Below, piece after piece: positions 7,013-13,721 of a DNA stretch of 15,390 nucleotides. The notes under the pieces were generated by a model. It worked only from the letters and a program-made list of their open reading frames with translations, was not told where the DNA came from and did not search any database. The first letter of the stretch is position 1. Every line of letters starts with the position of its first letter. The translations under genes were made by a program, and so were the position numbers. This DNA comes from JABFRZ01 sp031413955 (lineage in GTDB: Bacteria > Planctomycetota > UBA1135 > GCA-002686595): assembly GCA_031413955.1 (NCBI GenBank), contig JANOGB010000585.1, positions 1 to 15,390 of the forward strand, given 5' to 3'.

Positions 7013-8698
7013 TCAGTCGGCCGGCGACCCGGAGCCGCGGCGCAGCACGTGCACCTGGTCGGCGGCCAGCGGTCCGAAGACCTCGCGCGTGCCGTCGACC
7101 CAGCGCACGGTCGCGCGCTCGACCACCGTCTCGCGTCCGAGGCCGAGGTGGACGCGCGGGTCGTTGGCGGTGAGGTAGCTGGCGGCGCTCTGCACCTCGC
7201 GCCGCACGGGGCCGTTCGCGAGCGCGAGCTCCACGCTCGCGCCCAGGGCATCGCGGCCCGAGACCTCGCGCACGGAGAGGAGGATCCAGTGGCCCGCGCC
7301 GCCGGCCAGGTTGCGCAAGAGGTGCGTGGGGCCGTCGCGGTTGACCACCAGGACGTCGATCGCGCCGTCGCCGTCTACGTCGCCGAAGGCCGCGGCGCGG
7401 CTGGTGGAGACGAGGGGCTCGGCCACGCCGCCGCGCGGCGACAGCTCAGCGAAGCGCGCCGGCCCGAGGCCGCGGAAGAGCAGGTTCTCCTCGGCATAGA
7501 CGTCGCCCACCTTTCCACCGAGAAGGCGCGGCGTAGTCGCGCTTTGCACGCGGCCCGTGGCCTCGAACAGGTCGAGCTCGCCGTCGTGGTCGAAGTCGAA
7601 GGCTCCGACTCCGAAGCGGGTGAAGGGCCGGCTCACCGGCCCGATCCCCGTCAGGGCCGTGCGGTCGACGTAGTAACCCTTCTCGTTCAGGAACAGCGAG
7701 TCCGACTCCCCGGCCAGGTTGCACACCAGGAGGTCCAGGTCGAGATCGCGATCGAGGTCCATGAGCACCACGCCCATGCCGGCCTTCTCCTGACCCGAGG
7801 TGTCGACCCCGCAGCCACAGAGCAGGCCGCTCTCCTCGAACACGAGGCCGCCCTGGTTGCGCCACAGGTGATTGGCGGTGCCGTCGTTGGCGACGAACAC
7901 GTCGAGCCAGCCGTCCTGGTCGAGATCGCCGACCGCCACACCGAGGCCATTGCCGCGCTTCCCGGCGATGCCGCTCGACGCGCTCGCGTCCGCGAAGCGC
8001 CCGCTGCCCTGGTTCACGTAGAAGACCGAGCGCGCGGGCGTCTTGTAGTTCTTCGGGCTGCAGTAGTCGGGCTGCGAGAGCGCGTTCAGGCAGGGCAGCT
8101 CGCCGGCGAAGGACCAGTCGAGGTAGTTGGCGACGAACAGGTCCAGGTCGCCGTCGCGCTCGGCGTCGAAGAAGGCCGCGCTCGTGCTCCAGTTCGTGTG
8201 CCCGACGCCGGCGCGCGCGGTCGCATCGGCGAAGCGCAGCGCGCCCTGGTTCAGGAGCAGCAGGTTCGGGCCGACGTGCGTGACGTACAGGTCCGGATCG
8301 CCGTCCTCGTCCACGTCCCCGGCCGCGACCCCCATCCCGTAGCCACGCCCCTCGGGCGACGGGTCCACGGAGCGAAATCGTCCGCCGCCCGTGTTCTCGA
8401 ACAGCGCGTGCGCGCTACGCGCCTCCGGGCCCGGCGCGAGCCGGCCGCTCTGCACGAGGTAGGCGTCCAGGTCGCCGTCACCGTCGGCGTCGAACAGCGC
8501 CGCGCCGCCGCCCATGATCTCGGGCATCCAGTGGGGCCCCGCATGACCGGAGGCGTGCGCGAACACGAGCCCGCGCTCGGCCGCGAGCTCCTCGAACCAG
8601 GGTGCCGCTGCGCTCGATGGCGCAACGGAAGAATCGTCGCGCTTGCAGCCGAGCACGAGCAACGTGGTCGCCAGCGCTGCACGACGCCAGGCCTTCAT
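7013..8698 (-). CDS. FG-GAP/VCBS beta-propeller lipoprotein with ASPIC/UnbV domain (CRTAC1-like)
   Basis: This gene encodes 561 residues. The start is the ATG at 8698, which overlaps the stop of the TPR gene (ATGA) and has AGGAG seven bases before it. The N-terminus is a lipoprotein signal (LVLGC, C18). The body shows seven Asp-rich FG-GAP/VCBS-type repeats, for example FDADGDGDLDAYLV, GDVDEDGDPDLYV, FDAERDGDLDLFV, GDLDQDGWLDVFV, MDLDRDLDLDLLV, FDFDHDGELDLFE and GDVDGDGAIDVLVV, consistent with a seven-bladed calcium-binding propeller. The C-terminal ~90 residues match the ASPIC/UnbV pattern (GASVELAL, YLTANDPRVHLGLG, VRWVDGTREVF). Such proteins are surface-exposed and often paired with TPR proteins in Planctomycetota and Acidobacteriota; their exact role is unknown. 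The frame is open upstream to about 9283, but that part is a shadow of the TPR gene. Confidence 0.9.
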   Translation of the reverse strand: MKAWRRAALATTLLVLGCKRDDSSVAPSSAAAPWFEELAAERGLVFAHASGHAGPHWMPEIMGGGAALFDADGDGDLDAYLVQSGRLAPGPEARSAHALFENTGGGRFRSVDPSPEGRGYGMGVAAGDVDEDGDPDLYVTHVGPNLLLLNQGALRFADATARAGVGHTNWSTSAAFFDAERDGDLDLFVANYLDWSFAGELPCLNALSQPDYCSPKNYKTPARSVFYVNQGSGRFADASASSGIAGKRGNGLGVAVGDLDQDGWLDVFVANDGTANHLWRNQGGLVFEESGLLCGCGVDTSGQEKAGMGVVLMDLDRDLDLDLLVCNLAGESDSLFLNEKGYYVDRTALTGIGPVSRPFTRFGVGAFDFDHDGELDLFEATGRVQSATTPRLLGGKVGDVYAEENLLFRGLGPARFAELSPRGGVAEPLVSTSRAAAFGDVDGDGAIDVLVVNRDGPTHLLRNLAGGAGHWILLSVREVSGRDALGASVELALANGPVRREVQSAASYLTANDPRVHLGLGRETVVERATVRWVDGTREVFGPLAADQVHVLRRGSGSPAD

Positions 8699-10128
8699 CG
8701 CTCGTCTCCTGTCGCCTTTGCCAGCTCCTCCAGGCGCGCCGCGACGAGCGCCACCAGCTCCGGCTCGAGTCCGCGCTGCCGGGCTTCCTCGAGCGATGCC
8801 CGCGCTTCCTCTGCCCGCCCTTCGAGCGCCAGGAGTTCGCTGCGGTAGGCCCAGGGTTTCGGCGCCGAGGGATGGGCCTCTACCGCCGCCTCGAGCTCGC
8901 GCAGCCCGCCCGCCACATCGCCGCTCGCGGCGCGCGCCCGGCCGAGCTGCAGCTGGTCCGCCAGGGCCAGACGGCCCGCGGCGCGCGCGCGCTCGAAGGC
9001 CTCGATCGCCTGCGGGTGGCGCTCGAGGTCGAACAGGATCTCGCCCCACAAGGCGAGCGAGCTCGGATGGCGCGGGTTGCGCTGCAGCTCGGCCTCGAGC
9101 TCGGCCAGGGCGCGCTCGTTCTCGCCCAGCGCGCGCAGCGCGAGGACGCGCTTCACGGTGAGCAGCGAGCTGGTCCCGATGGACGCATCCGCGCTGACAG
9201 TCCACGCGCTCGCGCGAGCGAGCGCAGGCTCGGTGCGCGCGAGCACTTCCTCCGGCCGACCGAGGGCGAGCAGCACCTGGCACTGCGCGTCGAGCACCGC
9301 GGGCTCGTTCGCACGCTCCGCGAGCGGCTCGAGCTCCTTCCAGGCTGCCTCCGGATCGCCAGCCGCGAGCCGGGCCTTGGCGCGCTCGATCCGGACGCGC
9401 AGGCCACAGGCCTTGCGTTGCACCTCGGCCTGCCAGGGATCGCGTCCGCTCGGAGCTCCGGCCTCCTCCTCCGCCAGGAGGTACTGCGACGCGCGCGCAC
9501 GCTCGCCTTGCATGGAGCAGGCACGGGCCAGGAGGCCGTTCACGTAGGGCTCGTGCGGCAAGCGCGCGACGAGCGGCTCGAGCACCGCGATCGCGGCCGC
9601 CGGCCGAGCGCGCAGGAGCTCCAGCCGGGCAAGCCCCATCGACGCGGACGGCAGGCTCGGATCGAGCTCCAGCGCGCGCGTCAGGGCAGCCTCGGCCTCG
9701 ACCAGGCGGCCCGATTCGAGCCAGAGCCGGCCCGCGCGCGCGTGCGCCGGCGCATAGTCGGGCGCGAGCGCGAGCGCGCGCTCGAGGGCCTCGAGGGCGG
9801 GCGCCGAAGCGCCGCGCCGCTCACGCACGCGGGCCAGGTGGTACCAGCCGCGCGCATTGCTGGAGTCGAGCGCGGTGACACGCAGCCAGGCCTCCTCGGC
9901 CGCGGCGTCGAGATCGTTGGCATCCAGCACTTGGGCGAGCGCGAGGTTGGCCTCGAGGTCACGCGGCGAGGCACTCACCCGCGCGCGCGCGTCTCCGATG
10001 GCCTGCACCAGCTCGGGGTCGTGCCCCGCGAGCTCGATCACCGGCGGCCAGCCGTCGCTCGACCGCGGGCCGCAGGCGACGACGGCAAGCCAGCTCCACA
10101 GCAGGGTATGCAGGGTATGAGGACGCAT
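8695..10128 (-). CDS. TPR-repeat lipoprotein
   Basis: This gene encodes 477 residues. The ATG at 10128 starts a short signal sequence with a lipobox (VVAC, C19), so the protein is probably membrane-anchored and faces the periplasm or outside. Most of the rest is tetratricopeptide helices: repeated Ala/Leu/Gly-rich units such as LEANLALAQVLDANDLDAA, ARGWYHLARVRERRG, ALALAPDYAPAHARAGRLWL, ALELDPSLPSASMGLARLEL, LQRNPRHPSSLALWGEILF and ARAASGDVAGGLRELEAA, eight or more in all. TPRs act as protein-protein scaffolds. The gene ends in an ATGA overlap with the FG-GAP/UnbV gene, indicating one operon with coupled translation and probably a joint assembly at the envelope. It is divergent from the selenoprotein gene with a gap of about 95 bases. 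No enzyme domain is visible. Confidence 0.88.
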   Translation of the reverse strand: MRPHTLHTLLWSWLAVVACGPRSSDGWPPVIELAGHDPELVQAIGDARARVSASPRDLEANLALAQVLDANDLDAAAEEAWLRVTALDSSNARGWYHLARVRERRGASAPALEALERALALAPDYAPAHARAGRLWLESGRLVEAEAALTRALELDPSLPSASMGLARLELLRARPAAAIAVLEPLVARLPHEPYVNGLLARACSMQGERARASQYLLAEEEAGAPSGRDPWQAEVQRKACGLRVRIERAKARLAAGDPEAAWKELEPLAERANEPAVLDAQCQVLLALGRPEEVLARTEPALARASAWTVSADASIGTSSLLTVKRVLALRALGENERALAELEAELQRNPRHPSSLALWGEILFDLERHPQAIEAFERARAAGRLALADQLQLGRARAASGDVAGGLRELEAAVEAHPSAPKPWAYRSELLALEGRAEEARASLEEARQRGLEPELVALVAARLEELAKATGDER

Positions 10129-10148
10129 CGAAGTGCTCGCGGGGCCAG

Positions 10149-10154
10149 ACTATC
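10149..10154 (-). promoter_or_regulatory. possible -10 box (GATAGT) for the TPR-UnbV operon
   Basis: The minus-strand hexamer GATAGT, matching TATAAT at four positions, lies about 20 bases before the ATG at 10128 in a very GC-rich gap. No clear -35 was found. Confidence 0.3.
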
Positions 10155-10209
10155 ACGCGCGACGCGAGCGCCCGACCGCGCCGGCCGAGTCCCTTTCCGG
10201 GGACCGAAG

Positions 10210-10215
10210 TACACT
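10210..10215 (+). promoter_or_regulatory. possible -10 box (TACACT) for the selenoprotein gene, perhaps leaderless
   Basis: TACACT fits the TAnnnT core and ends seven bases before the proposed GTG start at 10223. That spacing would put the transcription start at or next to the start codon, which would also explain the missing Shine-Dalgarno. A second TACACT (11204-11209) lies upstream of the next gene. Confidence 0.35.
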
Positions 10216-10222
10216 GGAACGC

Positions 10223-11089
10223 GTGCGCGGCTCGTTCTCCCTCTCGACGCTTCTCCTGGCCGGCGCCTGCGTCAGCACCCCGTCCGCAGGCGCCGATGCT
10301 CCGGCCTGGCGTTTCCTGCACGCGCGCTACGACCGCGACCGGGACGGCCGCATCGAGCGCGAAGAGTACCCGCGCTCCGCGGACGCCTTCCAGCGCCTCG
10401 ACGCGGACGGCGACGGCGTGGTGAGCGCGGCCGACTTCGATCCGCGCTGGGATGGCGTGCCGCGCATCGCGGCAGCGGGCGGAGAGGCCGAGGACCGCTG
10501 GATCGGCTTCCAGGACTTCGTACACGGCGAGGGCGGCCCCGAGGTCGGTGAGCCTGCCCCGCCCTTCCGGCTCGTCGCGACCAGCGGCGAGGAGCTCGAG
10601 CTCGCGGCCTTCCGCGACGAGCGGCCGGTCGTGCTGGTCTTCGGCAGCTACACATGAGGCCCCTTCTGCGCGTCGGCCGGTCGGCTGCGCGAGCTGTTCG
10701 AGCGCTACGGCGGGACCGTGCAGTTCCTGGGCGTCTACATCCGCGAAGCCCACGCGCTCGACGGCGTCCTGCCCGAACGACAGAGCGGTACGTGGCTGAT
10801 GGACTCGCCCGAGCGCGGGCTGTTCATCGAGACGCCGCTCGTGCTGGAGGAACGCCTGGCGCTCGCACGCCGCTGTGAGCAAGAGATGAGCCTCGGCTTC
10901 CCGCTCCTCGTCGACGGCCTGGACGATGCGGTGGACGCGGCCTACGCCGCCTGGCCCGAGCGGCTGTACCTGGTGGACGTCGATGGCACGGTCGTCTACC
11001 GCGGCGAGAAGGGTCCCGAGGGTTTCCGGCCTGCCGAGCTGGCGGTAGTGCTCGACGAGCTCACGCGCTTCTACGAGGGGACACGGGCC
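10223..11089 (+). CDS. EF-hand / iodothyronine-deiodinase-like selenoprotein (in-frame TGA = Sec)
   Basis: Reading through the TGA at 10655-10657 gives one continuous protein. The proposed GTG start (10223) begins a lipoprotein-like signal (LLLAGAC, C16); an earlier GTG at 10133 is possible. Two EF-hand loops follow: D37-R-D-R-D-G-R-I-E-R-E-E48, a full match, and D60-A-D-G-D-G-V-V-S-A-A-D71, with Asp for the final Glu. From about residue 120 comes a thioredoxin-fold domain: VGEPAPPF, then VVLVFGSYT-U145-GPFC149. Beyond the TGA the match to animal iodothyronine deiodinases continues: FLGVYIREAHALDG (family VIYIEEAHASDG) and LPERLYLVDVDG-type C-terminal sequence, here WPERLYLVDVDGTVVYRG (family LPERLYIIQEGRILYKG). 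In that family the aligned residue is selenocysteine. The last clearly coding codon is near 11089; the frame then stays open to 11795-11797, overlapping the next gene, so the true 3' end is uncertain. Activity is probably thiol/selenol redox; an iodinated substrate is not implied. Confidence 0.85.
10655..10657 (+). other. in-frame TGA predicted to encode selenocysteine
   Basis: The TGA falls exactly at the catalytic position of the deiodinase family (GSYT-U-GPF, compare GSCT-U-PPF in vertebrate enzymes). Coding character and family similarity continue in the same frame for about 140 codons after it. No second start codon with a ribosome site lies just downstream. Confidence 0.85.
10666..10693 (+). 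promoter_or_regulatory. candidate bacterial SECIS hairpin
   Basis: The hairpin pairs CT (10666-10667) with AG (10692-10693), GCGC (10668-10671) with GCGC (10687-10690), and GCC (10676-10678) with GGC (10683-10685), leaving the apical loop GGTC (10679-10682) about 22-25 bases after the TGA. Bacterial SECIS elements lie inside the coding region just after the UGA, with a small G-containing loop at roughly this distance, recognised by SelB. There is an unpaired T at 10686 and an asymmetric inner loop. GC-rich sequence forms hairpins easily, so this is supportive rather than decisive. Confidence 0.5.
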
Positions 11090-11261
11090 GTTGAGCGTTC
11101 CACCCCCCGGCCCTGCCTCCCAGGCGCGGTTGGGCGAGCAGGAGTAGCGCCGGACAAAGCAAGAAAGTCGCCCGGGGCGGGCGCGCGGGACGGCCTGCGC
11201 CCATACACTACCCCGGGCCGACGCTCCCCGTTCGATCCCCCCCGTCGGCTCGAGGCTTTCG

Positions 11262-13706
11262 ATGAGATCGTTGTATCCGTTCGTGTCACGGGAACGGCAG
11301 GCGTTCGTGCTGGCCGCTTTGCTCTTGGCGTTGGCGTTCCCGGGCTCCGCGCAGACTGCGCCGACGAAGCAGGAGTTGCGGGCCGATGCGGGCCCCGATC
11401 GGGTCGTGCCCGCATCCGCGAATTTCGTGCTCCTCGCGGGCACGGTCCATGGCTTCAAGTCCTCGGGGTTCGAAGCGCACGAGACCGTCTTCAGCTGGTC
11501 GCAGGTCGCCGGGCCCCCGGCCGCGATCCTCGCGCGGGACACGCTCGCGCCGACCGTGCTCGCGAGCCAGCCCGGTGCGTATCGGCTGCGCCTCAAAGCG
11601 TTCCATCCCACGGCCGGTTCGGACACCGACGACGTGTTCGTCGTGTTCGCCGGCACGGGCCAGGACGTCACGCTGAGCGGAGAGCCGCGCAAGTGGCACA
11701 AGCTCTCGCTGACCTTCCGCCACGATCAGGTGCTCTCGGAGGCCGGCACGCCCAACCCGTTCCTCGACCTGCGGCTGGTGGTGTACTTCCAGCATGAGTC
11801 GGGCCAGGTGGTGACCGTCCCGGGCTTCTTCGCGGCCGACGGCGTCGCGGCGGAGAGCGGTGCCACGGCCGGCAACTGCTGGCGGGCCAACTTCACGCCC
11901 GACCTGGCGGGGATCTGGACCTACACGACTTCGTTCCGCTCGGGCAGCCAGATCGCGCTGGACGCCGATCCGGCGGCCGGTCAGCCGGCCTCGTTCGACG
12001 GCACCTCCGGCGCGTTCACGATCGAGCCCGCCGACCCGCGCGATCCGGGCTTCCTGTCCCGCGGGCGGCTCGAGTACGTCGGCGGCCATCACCTGCAGCT
12101 CGCGGAAACGCACGCGGGGTTCCTGACGAACGGCGCGGGCAGTCCCGAGAACTTCTTCGCCTACCACGAGTTCGACAACACCTTCGACCAGGGTGGTGCG
12201 CTGAACGACCTGAACACGGCCGGGGCGCTGGACGGCCTGCACCACTACGACGCGCACCTCGCCGACTACGTTGACCTCGGCGTGCCGCTCTGGAACGGCA
12301 AGGGCCAGCGCATCTTCGGCGCGCTCTCCTACCTCGCCACGCGCGGCGTCAACAGCCTCTTCGCCCTCTCCTACAACATCGACGGCGGCGACGGGCGCGA
12401 GGTGTGGCCCTGGTTTCCCGCGACCGACAAGCTGCGCTTCGACGTCAGCAAGCTGGCGCAGTGGGAGCGCGTGGTCGACCACATGACGTGCGCCGGGATC
12501 GTCTGGCACGTGATGACGCAGGAGACCGAGAACGAGTTCGTGCTCGACTCCGGCGCGCTCGGCGTCGAACGCAAGCTCTACTACCGCGAGCTCGTGGCCC
12601 GTTTCGCCCATGCACCCGGCCTGGTGTGGAACCTGGGGGAAGAGAACGACAACACCCCGGACCAGCGCATGGCCTACTCGGACCACCTACGCGCGCTCGA
12701 TCCCTACGACCACCCGATCGGCCTGCACAACCACAACGGGGACCTGTCCGGAGCCTACGGGGCCTTGCTCGGCAGCCACCTCGAGATCGCGACGCTGCAG
12801 AGCGACCTGTTCAGCGTCCCCTTCGAGGTGCAGACGCTCGTCAACGAGTCGCAGATCGCCCAGCGTCCGTGGACCGTGACCTTCAGCGAGCAGGGCCCCG
12901 CCAACGATGGCGCCGTGCCCGACTCGGTCGACTTCTGGCACGACTCGATCCGCAAGGAAGGACTGTGGCCGACTCTCCTCGGCCAGGGCGGCGGCTGCGA
13001 GTGGTACTTCGGCTACGAGCACCCCCACTCCGACCTCGACTGCGAGGACTTCCGCAGCCGCGACAACCTGTGGCTGCTCAGCGCGCGTGCGCTCGACTTC
13101 CTGCGCGACCACGTGCCCTTCGAGGAGATGGAGCACGCCGACCAGCTCGCCGCCGGCGCCGGCCCGAGCGTGCTCACGGAGCGCGGCGAGTTCTACGTCG
13201 TGTATCTGCCCTTCGGCGGCCCGGTCTCGCTGGACCTCGAGAGTCACGTCGGACCGTTCCTGGTGAGCTGGTTCGACGCCCGGAACGGCGGCGCGCTACA
13301 GCCCGGAGCCGTGGCGCAGGTCAGCGGGCCGGGCTTCCAGTCGCTCGGATCCCCTCCCGCCGCGGGCGACTGGGCCGCCTTCGTCCGGCGCGCGACCAAC
13401 CTCGCGCCGGTGATCGAGTCGCTCACGATCGCATCGGATCCCTTCTTCGGGCGCGATGACTTCGCGATCCAGGTGCGCGCACGCGACCCCAACGGACCAG
13501 CGGATGCCCTGAGGGTGACGGCGCGCCTGACCGACCCGCACGGCAAGCGCATCACCCTCTCGCTCGCGCACCGCGGCGGGGACCTCTACTCGCTGTTCTT
13601 CGAGAACGTGGCCGTGTCCGTACCCGGCACGTGGCAGGTCCTGGTGACGGCTCGCGACACGGCCGGCCTCAGCGCGACCCGCTCGGCGAGCTACGTGGCG
13701 CGTTGA
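11262..13706 (+). CDS. Secreted DUF5060-like multidomain glycoside hydrolase candidate
   Basis: This gene encodes 814 residues with a signal peptide (LAALLLALAFPGSAQ, cleavage near residue 31). Residues ~40-130 resemble a PKD/REJ-type Ig domain (ADAGPDRVV, FSWSQVAGPP, DTDDVFVVF). Residues ~143-255 fit DUF5060, a beta-sandwich found before TIM-barrel hydrolases (KWHKLSLTF, NPFLDLRLVVYF, ANFTPDLAGIWTY). A barrel-like domain follows (~265-610). WNLGEEND (E460/E461) fits the acid/base strand of clan GH-A enzymes, and TVTFSEQGP (E543) is a candidate nucleophile. After it come a segment resembling the putative collagen-binding domain of these proteins (~640-690) and a final Ig-like domain (~705-814). 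It is likely an extracellular polysaccharide-degrading enzyme; the glycan is unknown. The ATG at 11262 has a modest GAGG upstream. It converges with the ATP-grasp gene, with only six bases between the stops. Confidence 0.82.
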   Translation: MRSLYPFVSRERQAFVLAALLLALAFPGSAQTAPTKQELRADAGPDRVVPASANFVLLAGTVHGFKSSGFEAHETVFSWSQVAGPPAAILARDTLAPTVLASQPGAYRLRLKAFHPTAGSDTDDVFVVFAGTGQDVTLSGEPRKWHKLSLTFRHDQVLSEAGTPNPFLDLRLVVYFQHESGQVVTVPGFFAADGVAAESGATAGNCWRANFTPDLAGIWTYTTSFRSGSQIALDADPAAGQPASFDGTSGAFTIEPADPRDPGFLSRGRLEYVGGHHLQLAETHAGFLTNGAGSPENFFAYHEFDNTFDQGGALNDLNTAGALDGLHHYDAHLADYVDLGVPLWNGKGQRIFGALSYLATRGVNSLFALSYNIDGGDGREVWPWFPATDKLRFDVSKLAQWERVVDHMTCAGIVWHVMTQETENEFVLDSGALGVERKLYYRELVARFAHAPGLVWNLGEENDNTPDQRMAYSDHLRALDPYDHPIGLHNHNGDLSGAYGALLGSHLEIATLQSDLFSVPFEVQTLVNESQIAQRPWTVTFSEQGPANDGAVPDSVDFWHDSIRKEGLWPTLLGQGGGCEWYFGYEHPHSDLDCEDFRSRDNLWLLSARALDFLRDHVPFEEMEHADQLAAGAGPSVLTERGEFYVVYLPFGGPVSLDLESHVGPFLVSWFDARNGGALQPGAVAQVSGPGFQSLGSPPAAGDWAAFVRRATNLAPVIESLTIASDPFFGRDDFAIQVRARDPNGPADALRVTARLTDPHGKRITLSLAHRGGDLYSLFFENVAVSVPGTWQVLVTARDTAGLSATRSASYVAR

Positions 13707-13721
13707 CGCGCGTCAGCGCGC
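13698..13721. repeat. palindrome carrying both convergent stop codons
   Basis: TGACGCGCGTCA (13704-13715) is a perfect 12-base palindrome whose ends are the TGA stops of the hydrolase gene (plus) and the ATP-grasp gene (minus). GCGCG and CGCGC extend it on each side after one mismatched pair. There is no T run, so if it ends transcription it would not be a classic intrinsic terminator. Confidence 0.6.

Noticed and set aside
6524..7251. Several open frames on both strands through the foldback
   Set aside because: They repeat each other because the DNA is palindromic, are Arg/Ala/Ser-rich, lack ribosome sites and match no known family.
7049..8848. 599-codon plus-strand frame opposite the UnbV gene
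   Set aside because: The Asp-rich repeats on the minus strand are unmistakable; this frame is their complement.
8699..9283. Upstream extension of the FG-GAP/UnbV gene
   Set aside because: It lies wholly inside the TPR gene in another frame; the ATG at 8698 has AGGAG and a lipoprotein signal.
10101..10120. Tandem 9-base repeat GCAGGGTAT in the start of the TPR gene
   Set aside because: Only two copies, in frame (His-Thr-Leu), inside the signal peptide; most likely a trivial duplication.
9959..11701. 580-codon minus-strand frame across the selenoprotein
   Set aside because: It crosses gene boundaries and intergenic DNA, has no motif, and conflicts with the strong deiodinase match on the plus strand.
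10658..11797. Treating the part after the TGA as a separate gene
   Set aside because: No start with a ribosome site lies in the right place, and the domain would be cut through its active-site strand; read-through as Sec explains both halves.
11286..12686. 466-codon minus-strand frame opposite the glycoside hydrolase
   Set aside because: It is a shadow frame; the plus strand has signal peptide, DUF5060-like and barrel motifs.
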